From assembly GCA_029207755.1 (NCBI GenBank), contig JARCOQ010000080.1, positions 62,001 to 126,000 on the forward strand: a stretch of DNA of 64,000 nt, written 5' to 3'. The position numbers were made by a program, and so were the translations under genes. Below the pieces are notes generated by a model that saw only the letters and a list, made by a program, of their open reading frames with translations, had not been told where the DNA came from and ran no database searches. The stretch comes from Chamaea fasciata (lineage: Eukaryota; Chordata; Aves; Passeriformes; Sylviidae). This document shows, one piece after another, positions 1 through 9,761 of the stretch. The first letter of the stretch is position 1. Every line of letters begins with the position of its first letter.

Positions 1-1105
1 GCAGAATAACTGGGCCATTTAGTGAGGTGTGCTAATACAGACCGGTGTATTATTACTCAGTGCACTTTTTGTGAGCAGGGGCATTCTTGGGTTACAAGGC
101 TCTTTCTGACCAAAGCTTCAAAATTTATTGTGACTATTCGGTGTGACTCTTTGCGGACAAAACCCGAATGATGATAAATGCATAGGAAAAGTAGAATTTA
201 GTTGTAGCAGAGGGGCATTTGATACTAATACTGGTGATATCCCACTTGAATGGTCCATTCAGTGTGAAAGGATTTTGAAAAGAAGAGGAAGAGTATCAAG
301 CAGAGGGAGGAAATAGTGCAGAAATGGGGGAAATGTGCTCTACTGAGAGCACATCTACAACAGTGACAAGGTAGGAGTCTGGATTTGCTTTATTTTGGTG
401 TTGTTGTCTTCCCCAAGTTTGTGGATAAAATTCTAGGGAATGCATGATGTACTTTCTTTTACATCCTATGTATTGAGATAAGATGGAAATCCAGTGTACA
501 AATGGAACTGCACTTTGGAGAGGCTGGAAATGTTGGGCTAAATTGGAGCCTGTATTTGTCATTAACTTTCAGCTGTGAGAAACAACACTTGTGGTAGAGA
601 TGCAGTAAATGGTTTTCAGGTAAATGTGGCTATTATTTAGGGAAATTGTAAAATATTGATATGCATGTCGTTTGGATTGAAATTGGAAAGAAATGGTTTA
701 TGAAGTAGATCAGATCTTGGGAGGAAATGCAGATGATTCTCTTAGCTAAATCAGAGAGGGTTGGCAGCAGAATGAAGTGGATGGGATTTTGGTTGAATTT
801 TTATCACTGGTAGCAATGGCAGCCTGTGTCTGTGGTACTGCTAATAGGGGTAATCCTATTGCTGGGTTCTGCATCTGTTTCCCAGGAGAAAGCAGTGGTG
901 GGAATGTTTGGGTGCCAGGCTTTTGCCATGCTCATAACGGGTTGACGTCCATGGAGTGTTGGGGGCGCCAGGCGGTTGCTGTGGCCCCAGTGGGCTCCTG
1001 GAGTGTTTGGGGTCAGTGTGCAGTGCTGGGCACGGCCCTGGGCAGAGCAGCCTTGTGCCTGAGGGCAGGGGAAGGCCTCAGGAGGCTCTGGAGGATCAGC
1101 TGTGC

Positions 1106-1145
1106 CAGGGAAGCCCTCCTGCCAGCAGGGAAGCCCTCCTGCCAG
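1106..1145 (+). repeat. 20-bp direct duplication inside every macrosatellite unit
   Basis: CAGGGAAGCCCTCCTGCCAG occurs twice in immediate succession (1106-1125 and 1126-1145). The same perfect pair is present in all eight units, for example near 4360 and 23880. The duplication therefore predates expansion of the array and has not slipped since. Confidence 0.9.
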
Positions 1146-1250
1146 CAGGCCTGTGGTGGTGGCTGAGTTACTTGCACCCTGTGACCCAACCAGAATGCTC
1201 AACTTTTAACTTGCTGTCAGGCCTTCAAACAAGATTTCCCTTCTTTCTAG

Positions 1251-1277
1251 ATGATGCTGAAATATTGTCCAAATGCG
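1251..1277 (+). other. Exon-like segment a (27 nt)
   Basis: A pyrimidine-rich tract ending TTTCTAG is followed by 27 bases and then GTAAGC, a strong donor. In frame 0 it reads MMLKYCPNA, or MTLKYCPNA in several units. Equivalent positions are 4505-4531, 7758-7784, 11012-11038, 14265-14291, 17518-17544, 20771-20797 and 24025-24051. The acceptor and donor look intact in all eight units. The segment is too short to assign to a family. Recent homogenisation alone could explain its conservation. Confidence 0.4.
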
Positions 1278-1759
1278 GTAAGCTGTGTCTGTGTTAGAAT
1301 ATCCTCCTTTCCTCATTGTTTGACCCATGTTATTTTTAGTGCAATAGCATTGTATCTGTCCAAAAGAGTGTTCTAGAAATAAGTTGCTGTCATGGTGCAA
1401 TGTAGTTTCTAAATGACATTGCAGGTATTTGAGACATGTTCTAGTACTAATGACAGCTTTTTTCCTGAAATGATTTCTGTAGGGTTCTTGTAGGTGGAAA
1501 TGAGTGTTCTTTCAGCTTGAATGAAATGTTCTCAAAAGATGGTGTTGGGCCTAGACAGGCTTGACTTGTGTCATGAGGTCATTCAGGGCTCAGATGCACT
1601 GCAAGTGATTGCATTTGTCATTTTCCACTTAATTTCTGAGCCACAGAATAGGCTGGTTTAAAGAGCTTTAAGCAACAAATGTTGAAGAGACTTACAGATT
1701 TATTTTGCCTTATGTCTGTGATTGCGTGCAATGATCAGGTTCTGGTCCTTAACCCCCAG

Positions 1760-1786
1760 GAGAAATGCCATGTCTGTAAATGCACG
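1760..1786 (+). other. Exon-like segment b (27 nt, Cys-His motif)
   Basis: The acceptor CTTAACCCCCAG precedes 27 bases, followed by the donor GTGAGA. In frame 0 it reads EKCHVCKCT, with a CxxCxC cysteine pattern and a histidine. Unit 8 differs at five bases in and around it, of which AAA to AAG and TGC to TGT are synonymous and GTC to TTC gives V to F, so all cysteines are kept. Equivalent positions are 5014-5040, 8267-8293, 11521-11547, 14774-14800, 18027-18053, 21280-21306 and 24534-24560. The phase matches segments a and c. Confidence 0.4.
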
Positions 1787-1864
1787 GTGAGATCAGGCCA
1801 GACTTGCTGGTGACAGGGCTCTGCAAGTTGTCCTTGTGGTCTGAATCTGAGTTTTAATTGTGTT

Positions 1865-2135
1865 CTGGACAGAAGGGCCGTCGATTGCTGCGCCGTGTTT
1901 TGGATGCGTGCAAAGCAGCAGGGAAGTTGGAGCTTGAGCAGGAGGACGCTGAGGTGGTTTTGTCGGAGCACCGGGGGCTCAGTGGGAGGTGTGTGAGACG
2001 TGAGGCAATTTGCAGGCAGCCTTTGGGGTGCTGGCTGTGCCGCTGCCGTCGGTAGTGCGGGAGCAGCCATGGGGTGTCAGCATTGCCCCACGTTCCCGCT
2101 GCGTGTCCCCGAGGCCGCCGCCACTGTCCTGGCAC
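1865..2135. other. CpG-rich core of the macrosatellite unit
   Basis: About 19 CpG dinucleotides fall in roughly 260 bases here, while the AT-rich flanks of the unit have very few. Most are retained across units; exceptions include CCGTCGG to CCATCGG in units 2, 4 and 6 and TGCGCC to TGTGCC in unit 7. In vertebrate DNA such density usually means low germline methylation or recent spread. It could be a small CpG island or just a GC-rich exon. Equivalent cores begin at about 5119, 8372, 11626, 14879, 18132, 21385 and 24639. Confidence 0.6.
1873..1988 (+). other. Exon-like segment c (116 nt, charged helical peptide)
   Basis: The acceptor is TTCTGGACAG and the donor GAG/GTGTGTGAG, 86 bases downstream of segment b. 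Frame 0 encodes about 38 residues, including RRVLDACKAAGKLELEQED, which looks like an amphipathic charged helix, and leaves two bases (AG) for the next exon. Equivalent positions are 5127-5242, 8380-8495, 11634-11749, 14887-15002, 18140-18255, 21393-21508 and 24647-24762. It lies at the start of the CpG-rich core. The frame continues to a TAG 65 bases after the proposed donor in most units. I do not recognise the peptide. Confidence 0.38.
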
Positions 2136-3072
2136 ACTGTGCTGGCATTTCCAGAGTGCCAGCAAGGGTGCTGGGCTTGCTGCAAAGTCCTGTGCTTGCC
2201 GTGTGCATGTAGATGATGTTTTCAAATGAATTTTAGCTCGAAAAAGGGAATTTTCAAAACGGGAATGAGGGACAGAGTAGAAAATGGAGATTTTCTGGAA
2301 ATGTTTTTGCTAATGTAGCTCCAACTGCCTGTGTGGGATAACCCTGTTGTAGACTGCACCTTTTTGGATCCTTTCAGAGACGCCTGTCTGGGTGATGTTG
2401 TCATTCCAGGGCTGGTGCTCTGGGACGTGAGATGTGTCCTTTGTGTCATTGTTATAGCTTTTCCCAACCACAGCTGGAGTGTTGGGAGTGTTCACTCTCT
2501 CTGTTTCCCTGGGTTTGGGATCTTGGGGCCTGTGCTGTCCCTCTGGAAGAAACCTGTTATAATCCCTCTATGAAATTGAGATAGGAAGGTACATAAGAGT
2601 TAAAATCTCTTTTAAGAGTGGTGTATTACAAGTGCAAGATTTTGTTTGAGGAAAACATTCCCTAAACCTAAAAGAATAACTAAAGAAGGAGATATTTTAA
2701 AAAGGAATTGAAACTATTAATCAATCTTAAGAATGGAATGGATGATTTGATCTGAGGTTCACATCTTACAGACTGCTTGTCATGTGGCTCCAGAGGGTTT
2801 TGTGTTTTGGTTGTGTTTTTCTTTGAATAATCTGGTTCAAGCATAATTGCAACTAGAAAATCAAATGCTTTTCAATTGGTCCTGATGCCATGTCAGTGGT
2901 GTTTGGTTTAGAAGCTCTCTGTAGCACTGCCCTTTATCAGCTGATGAATTGCAGAAATAGGAGCAGTATTTCATGTTGCTAAGAGAAAGCATTTTAATAG
3001 CGCTGTGGATGCGGGGGTAAATTGCAATAATTGAAGATTAAAAAACTATTCTCCAAGTGTTCCTAGAGCTTA

Positions 3073-3078
3073 AATAAA
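3073..3078 (+). terminator. AATAAA hexamer found only in A-type units 1 and 3
   Basis: Unit 1, and unit 3 near 9580, read TAAATAAAGAG; units 2 and 4-7 read TAAATAGAGAG and lose the hexamer. If the unit is transcribed to the right, this could be a subtype-specific polyadenylation signal, and the TG run about 15 bases downstream resembles a GU-rich element. There is no direct evidence of use. Confidence 0.22.
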
Positions 3079-3090
3079 GAGCTCAGAGAA

Positions 3091-3108
3091 GTTGTGTGTG
3101 TGTGTGTG
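3091..3108 (+). repeat. TG microsatellite near the unit end
   Basis: A run of about eight TG repeats sits after GAGAAGT. Every complete unit has it at the same place, with little length change; unit 7 has a shorter run followed by GGGGGG near 22612. The stability suggests recent homogenisation of the units. Confidence 0.9.
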
Positions 3109-3144
3109 GGGAAACAGGATGTTCTGCCCAGGCTGGCAGAGCAT

Positions 3145-3168
3145 CTCTATATATGTTCATTGTTGAAC
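3145..3168 (+). promoter_or_regulatory. TATATAT stretch beside a GTTCA/TGAAC inverted repeat
   Basis: TATATAT (3148-3154) abuts a perfect 5-bp inverted repeat with a 4-base spacer, GTTCA (3155-3159) and TGAAC (3164-3168). It lies about 90 bases before the next unit and is conserved in all complete units. It could act as a TATA-like element or a weak nuclear-receptor half-site pair, but short palindromes are common and nothing else supports a promoter. Confidence 0.2.
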
Positions 3169-3410
3169 CAGAAATAATGATAACACTTAAATGACAGGTA
3201 CTGTGGGTGATAAAAATGAATGGTTTGGTTAAATGGGGGAGATGACAGCGTTAGGCAGAATAACTGGGCCATTTAGTGAGCTGTGCTAATACAGACCGGT
3301 GTATTATTACTCAGTGCACTTTTTGTGAGCAGGGGCATTCTTGGGTTACAAGGCTCTTTCTGACCAAAGCTTCAAAATTTATTGTGACTATTCGGTGTGA
3401 CTCTTTGCAG

Positions 3411-3570
3411 ACAAAACCCGAATGATGATAAATTCATAGGAAAAGTAGAATTTAGTTGCAGCAGAGGGGCATTTGATACTAATACTGGTGATATCCCACT
3501 TGAATGGTCCATTCAGTGTGAAAGGATTTTGAAAAGAAGAGGAAGAGTATCAAGCAGAGGGAGGAAATAG
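3411..3570 (+). other. Exon-like segment d (terminal, ends in TAG; unit 2)
   Basis: A tract ending CTCTTTGCAG precedes a frame of 52 codons plus TAG. It begins QNPNDDKFIG and contains KVEFSCSRGAF and IPLEWSIQCERILKRRG. The first base completes a codon left by a two-base overhang, exactly what segment c supplies. The acceptor AG exists only in units 2 (here) and 4 (9918-10077); in the other six units it is GCGG. Composition is more protein-like than elsewhere in the unit, with a mix of acidic, aromatic and basic residues and a basic tail. I cannot name a family. Confidence 0.35.
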
Positions 3571-4932
3571 TGCAGAAATGGGGGAAATGTGCTCTACTGA
3601 GAGCACCTCTACAACAGTGACAAGGTAGGAGTCTGGATTTGCTTTATTTTGGTGTTGTTGTCTTCCCCAAGTTTGTGGATAAAATTCAAGGGAATGCATG
3701 ATGTACTTTCTTTTACATCCTATGTATTGAGATAAGATGGAAATCCAGTGTACAAATGGAACTGCACTTTGGAGAGGCTGGAAATGTTGGGCTAAATTGG
3801 AGCCTGTATTTGTCATTAACTTTCAGCTGTGAGAAACAACACTTGTGGTAGAGATGCAGTAAATGGTTTTCAGGTAAATGTGGCTATTATTTAGGGAAAT
3901 TGTAAAATATTGATATGCATGTCGTTTGGATTGAAATTGGAAAGAAATGGTTTATGAAGTAGATCAGATCTTGGGAGGAAATGCAGATGATTCTCTTAGC
4001 TAAATCAGAGAGGGTTGGCAGCAGAATGAAGTGGATGGGATTTTGTTTGAATTTTTATCACTGGTAGCAATGGCAGCCTGTGTCTGTGGTGCTGCTAATA
4101 GGGGTAATCATTTTGCCGCGTCCTGCATCTGTTTCCCAGGAGACAGCAGTGGTGGGAATGTTTGGGTGCCAGGCTGTTGCCGTACTCATAATGGGTTGAC
4201 GTCCATGGAGTGTTGGGGGCGCCAGGCGGTTGCTGTGGCCCCAGTGGGCTCCTGGAGTGTTTGGGGTCAGTGTGCAGTGCTGGGCACGGCCCTGGGCAGA
4301 GCAGCCTTGTGCCTGAGGGCAGGGGAAGGCCTCAGGAGGCTCTGGAGGATCAGCTGTGCCAGGGAAGCCCTCCTGCCAGCAGGGAAGCCCTCCTGCCAGC
4401 AGGCCTGTGGTGGTGGCTGAGTTACTTGCACCCTGTGACCCAACCAGAATGCTCAACTTTTAACTTGCTGTCAGGCCTTCAAACAAGATTTCCCTTCTTT
4501 CTAGATGACGCTGAAATATTGTCCAAATGCGGTAAGCTGTGTCTGGGTTAGAATATCCTCCTTTCCTCATTGTTTGACCCATGTTATTTTTAGTGCAATA
4601 GCATTGTATCTGTCCAAAAGAGTGTTCTAGAAAGAAGTTGCTGGCATGGTGCAATGTAGTTTCTAAATGACATTGCAGGTATTTGAGACATGTTCTAGTA
4701 CTAATGACAGCTTTTTTCCTGCAATGATTTCTGTAGGGTTCTTGTAGGTGGAAATGAGTGTTCTTTCAGCTTGAATGAAATGTTCTCGAAAGATGGTGTT
4801 GGGCCTAGACAGGCTTGACTTGTGTCATGAGGTCATTCAGGGCTCAGATGCACTGCAAGTGATTGCATTTGTCATTTTCCACTTAATTTCTGAGCCACAG
4901 AATAGGCTGGTTTAAAGAGCTTTAAGCAACAA

Positions 4933-5250
4933 ATGTTGAAGAGACTTACAGATTTATTTTGCCTTATGTCTGTGATTGCGTGCAATGATCAGGTTCTGTT
5001 CCTTAACCCCCAGGAGAAATGCCATGTCTGTAAATGCACGGTGAGATCAGGCCAGACTTGCTGTGGACAGGGCTCTGCAAGTTGTCCTTGTGGTCTGAAT
5101 CTGAGTTTTAATTGTGTTCTGGACAGAAGGGCCGTCGATTGCTGCGCCGTGTTTTGGATGCGTGCAAAGCAGCAGGGAAGTTGGAGCTTGAGCAGGAGGA
5201 CGCTGAGGTGGTTTTGTCGGAGCACCGGGGGCTCAGTGGGAGGTGTGTGA
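4933..5250 (+). other. 105-codon ATG ORF, cysteine-rich, present in six of eight units
   Basis: This is the longest plus-strand frame in the unit that starts at a real ATG. It opens MLKRLTDLFCLMSVIACNDQ, loosely like a signal peptide, and has 13 cysteines in total, including CHVCKC and CPCG. Copies are at 11440-11757, 14693-15010, 17946-18263, 21199-21516 and 24453-24770. In units 1 and 3 the form CTGGTGACAG puts a TGA in it. It reads straight through the proposed splice sites of segments b and c, so it and the exon model are alternatives. Presence in several copies only reflects homogenisation, so coding status is weak. Confidence 0.2.
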
Positions 5251-6507
5251 GACGTGAGGCAATTTGCAGGCAGCCTTTGGGGTGCTGGCTGTGCCGCTGC
5301 CATCGGTAGTGCGGGAGCAGCCATGGGGTGTCAGCATTGCCCCACGTTCCCGCTGCGTGTCCCCGAGGCCGCCGCCACTGTCCTGGCACACTGTGCTGGC
5401 ATTTCCAGAGTGCCAGCAAGGGTGCTGGGCTTGCTGCAAAGTCCTGTGCTTGCCGTGTGCATGTAGATGATGTTTTCAAATGAATTTTAGCTCGAAAAAG
5501 GGAATTTTCAAAACGGGAATGAGGGACAGAGTAGAAAATGGAGATTTTCTGGAAATGTTTTTGCTAATGTAGCTCCAACTGCCTGTGTGGGATAACCCTG
5601 TTGTAGACTGCACCTTTTTGGATCCTTTCAGAGACGCCTGTCTGGGTGATGTTGTCATTCCAGGGCTGGTGCTCTGGGACGTGAGATGTGTCCTTTGTGT
5701 CATTGTTATAGCTTTTCCCAACCACAGCTGGAGTGTTGGGAGTGTTCACTCTCTCTGTTTCCCTGGGTTTGGGATCTTGGGGCCTGTGCTGTCCCTCTGG
5801 AAGAAACCTGTTATAATCCCTCTATGAAATTGAGATAGGAAGGTACATAAGAGTTAAAATCTCTTTTAAGAGTGGTGTATTACAAGTGCAAGATTTTGTT
5901 TGAGGAAAACATTCCCTAAACCTAAAAGAATAACTAAAGAAGGAGATATTTTAAAAAGGAATTGAAACTATTAATCAATCTTAAGAATGGAATGGATGAT
6001 TTGATCTGAGGTTCACATCTTACAGACTGCTTGTCATGTGGCTCCAGAGGGTTTTGTGTTTTGGTTGTTTTTTTCTTTGAATAATCTGGTTCAAGCATAA
6101 TTGCAACTAGAAAATCAAATGCTTTTCAATTGGTCCTGATGCCATGTCAGTGGTGTTTGGTTTAGAAGCTCTCTGTAGCACTGCCCTTTATCAGCTGATG
6201 AATTGCAGAAATAGGAGCCGTATTTCATGTTGCTAAGAAAAAGCATTTTAATAGTGCTGTGGATACGGGGGTAAATTGCAATAATTGAAGATTAAAAAAC
6301 TATTCTCCAAGTGTTCCTAGAGCTTAAATAGAGAGCTCAGAGAAGTTGTGTGTGTGTGTGTGGGGAAACAGGATGTTCTGCCCAGGCTGGCAGAGCATCT
6401 CTATATATGTTCATTGTTGAACCAGAAATAATGATAACACTTAAATGACAGGTACTGTGGGTGATAAAAATGAATGGTTTGGTAAATGGGGGAGATGACA
6501 GCGTTAG

Positions 6508-9500
6508 GCAGAATAACTGGGCCGTTTAGTGAGCTGTGCTAACACAGAGCAGTGTATTATTACTCAGTGCACTTTTTGTGAGCAGGGGCATTCTTGGGTT
6601 ACAAGGCTCTTTCTGACCAAAGCTTCAAAATTTATTGTGACTATTCGGTGTGACTCTTTGCGGACAAAACCCGAATGATGATAAATGCATAGGAAAAGTA
6701 GAATTTAGTTGTAGCAGAGGGGCATTTGATACTAATACTGGTGATATCCCACTTGAATGGTCCATTCAGTGTGAAAGGATTTTGAAAAGAAGAGGAAGAG
6801 TATCAAGCAGAGGGAGGAAATAGTGCAGAAATGGGGGAAATGTGCTCTACTGAGAGCACATCTACAACAGTGACAAGGTAGGAGTCTGGATTTGCTTTAT
6901 TTTGGTGTTGTTGTCTTCCCCAAGTTTGTGGATAAAATTCTAGGGAATGCATGATGTACTTTCTTTTACATCCTATGTATTGAGATAAGATGGAAATCCA
7001 GTGTACAAATGGAACTGCACTTTGGAGAGGCTGGAAATGTTGGGCTAAATTGGAGCCTGTATTTGTCATTAACTTTCAGCTGTGAGAAACAACACTTGTG
7101 GTAGAGATGCAGTAAATGGTTTTCAGGTAAATGTGGCTATTATTTAGGGAAATTGTAAAATATTGATATGCATGTCGTTTGGATTGAAATTGGAAAGAAA
7201 TGGTTTATGAAGTAGATCAGATCTTGGGAGGAAATGCAGATGATTCTCTTAGCTAAATCAGAGAGGGTTGGCAGCAGAATGAAGTGGATGGGATTTTGGT
7301 TGAATTTTTATCACTGGTAGCAATGGCAGCCTGTGTCTGTGGTACTGCTAATAGGGGTAATCCTATTGCTGGGTTCTGCATCTGTTTCCCAGGAGAAAGC
7401 AGTGGTGGGAATGTTTGGGTGCCAGGCTTTTGCCATGCTCATAACGGGTTGACGTCCATGGAGTGTTGGGGGCGCCAGGCGGTTGCTGTGGCCCCAGTGG
7501 GCTCCTGGAGTGTTTGGGGTCAGTGTGCAGTGCTGGGCACGGCCCTGGGCAGAGCAGCCTTGTGCCTGAGGGCAGGGGAAGGCCTCAGGAGGCTCTGGAG
7601 GATCAGCTGTGCCAGGGAAGCCCTCCTGCCAGCAGGGAAGCCCTCCTGCCAGCAGGCCTGTGGTGGTGGCTGAGTTACTTGCACCCTGTGACCCAACCAG
7701 AATGCTCAACTTTTAACTTGCTGTCAGGCCTTCAAACAAGATTTCCCTTCTTTCTAGATGATGCTGAAATATTGTCCAAATGCGGTAAGCTGTGTCTGTG
7801 TTAGAATATCCTCCTTTCCTCATTGTTTGACCCATGTTATTTTTAGTGCAATAGCATTGTATCTGTCCAAAAGAGTGTTCTAGAAATAAGTTGCTGTCAT
7901 GGTGCAATGTAGTTTCTAAATGACATTGCAGGTATTTGAGACATGTTCTAGTACTAATGACAGCTTTTTTCCTGAAATGATTTCTGTAGGGTTCTTGTAG
8001 GTGGAAATGAGTGTTCTTTCAGCTTGAATGAAATGTTCTCAAAAGATGGTGTTGGGCCTAGACAGGCTTGACTTGTGTCATGAGGTCATTCAGGGCTCAG
8101 ATGCACTGCAAGTGATTGCATTTGTCATTTTCCACTTAATTTCTGAGCCACAGAATAGGCTGGTTTAAAGAGCTTTAAGCAACAAATGTTGAAGAGACTT
8201 ACAGATTTATTTTGCCTTATGTCTGTGATTGCGTGCAATGATCAGGTTCTGGTCCTTAACCCCCAGGAGAAATGCCATGTCTGTAAATGCACGGTGAGAT
8301 CAGGCCAGACTTGCTGGTGACAGGGCTCTGCAAGTTGTCCTTGTGGTCTGAATCTGAGTTTTAATTGTGTTCTGGACAGAAGGGCCGTCGATTGCTGCGC
8401 CGTGTTTTGGATGCGTGCAAAGCAGCAGGGAAGTTGGAGCTTGAGCAGGAGGACGCTGAGGTGGTTTTGTCGGAGCACCGGGGGCTCAGTGGGAGGTGTG
8501 TGAGACGTGAGGCAATTTGCAGGCAGCCTTTGGGGTGCTGGCTGTGCCGCTGCCGTCGGTAGTGCGGGAGCAGCCATGGGGTGTCAGCATTGCCCCACGT
8601 TCCCGCTGCGTGTCCCCGAGGCCGCCGCCACTGTCCTGGCACACTGTGCTGGCATTTCCAGAGTGCCAGCAAGGGTGCTGGGCTTGCTGCAAAGTCCTGT
8701 GCTTGCCGTGTGCATGTAGATGATGTTTTCAAATGAATTTTAGCTCGAAAAAGGGAATTTTCAAAACGGGAATGAGGGACAGAGTAGAAAATGGAGATTT
8801 TCTGGAAATGTTTTTGCTAATGTAGCTCCAACTGCCTGTGTGGGATAACCCTGTTGTAGACTGCACCTTTTTGGATCCTTTCAGAGACGCCTGTCTGGGT
8901 GATGTTGTCATTCCAGGGCTGGTGCTCTGGGACGTGAGATGTGTCCTTTGTGTCATTGTTATAGCTTTTCCCAACCACAGCTGGAGTGTTGGGAGTGTTC
9001 ACTCTCTCTGTTTCCCTGGGTTTGGGATCTTGGGGCCTGTGCTGTCCCTCTGGAAGAAACCTGTTATAATCCCTCTATGAAATTGAGATAGGAAGGTACA
9101 TAAGAGTTAAAATCTCTTTTAAGAGTGGTGTATTACAAGTGCAAGATTTTGTTTGAGGAAAACATTCCCTAAACCTAAAAGAATAACTAAAGAAGGAGAT
9201 ATTTTAAAAAGGAATTGAAACTATTAATCAATCTTAAGAATGGAATGGATGATTTGATCTGAGGTTCACATCTTACAGACTGCTTGTCATGTGGCTCCAG
9301 AGGGTTTTGTGTTTTGGTTGTGTTTTTCTTTGAATAATCTGGTTCAAGCATAATTGCAACTAGAAAATCAAATGCTTTTCAATTGGTCCTGATGCCATGT
9401 CAGTGGTGTTTGGTTTAGAAGCTCTCTGTAGCACTGCCCTTTATCAGCTGATGAATTGCAGAAATAGGAGCAGTATTTCATGTTGCTAAGAGAAAGCATT

Positions 9501-9761
9501 TTAATAGCGCTGTGGATGCGGGGGTAAATTGCAATAATTGAAGATTAAAAAACTATTCTCCAAGTGTTCCTAGAGCTTAAATAAAGAGCTCAGAGAAGTT
9601 GTGTGTGTGTGTGTGGGGAAACAGGATGTTCTGCCCAGGCTGGCAGAGCATCTCTATATATGTTCATTGTTGAACCAGAAATAATGATAACACTTAAATG
9701 ACAGGTACTGTGGGTGATAAAAATGAATGGTTTGGTTAAATGGGGGAGATGACAGCGTTAG
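6508..9761 (+). repeat. Macrosatellite unit 3 (subtype A)
   Basis: This copy matches unit 1 at an offset of 6507 at every position I compared after the first 60 bases, including the TGA in CTGGTGACAG and the AATAAA near the unit end. Its first 60 bases (CCGTTTAG, GAGCAGTG) match unit 5 rather than unit 1. That points to an exchange breakpoint close to the unit boundary. Confidence 0.93.

Larger units (their letters stand above)
1..3254 (+). repeat. Macrosatellite unit 1 (subtype A)
   Basis: Type A markers are ATGCATAGG near 180, ATTCTAGGG near 430, GGTTGAATT near 790, the TAATCCTATTGCTGGG stretch near 850, CTGGTGACAG near 1809 and AAATAAAGAG near 3074. The CTGGTGACAG form places a TGA in the frame that is open over 105 codons in six other units. 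From about base 60 on I saw no difference from unit 3 at the positions compared, but the first 60 bases differ at about five sites. They match the start of unit 6 instead. Confidence 0.93.
3255..6507 (+). repeat. Macrosatellite unit 2 (subtype B)
   Basis: Type B markers are ATTCATAGG, ATTCAAGGG, GTTTGAATT, the CATTTTGCCGCGTCC stretch, CTGTGGACAG and AAATAGAGAG. Only this unit and unit 4 read TTTGCAG before the fourth exon-like segment; the other units read TTTGCGG there and so lack the acceptor AG. This unit is a near-exact match to unit 4, 6507 bases downstream. One difference noted is CTGTTCC against CTGGTCC near 4998. Confidence 0.93.

Noticed and set aside
296..562. Minus-strand 88-codon ATG ORF repeated in most units
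   Set aside because: It begins at a real ATG, but the sequence has no recognised domain, no splice context and no support beyond being copied with the unit.
777..1297. Plus-strand ORFs of 129 and 113 codons in each unit
   Set aside because: Both begin at GTG, not ATG, overlap each other in different frames and run across the 20-bp duplication and segment a. They look like GC-rich shadow frames.
1760..1988. Similarity of the Cys-His segment and nearby frames to PHF7/G2E3-type PHD proteins, which are amplified in some birds
   Set aside because: Only a short CxxC pattern is shared. The characteristic PHD spacing and flanking residues are absent, so the name is not justified.
1735..2225. Minus-strand ORFs of 111 and 123 codons in each macrosatellite unit
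   Set aside because: They lie opposite the GC-rich core, overlap each other and the plus-strand exon-like segments, have low-complexity composition and match no family I know. GC-rich DNA readily gives such frames.
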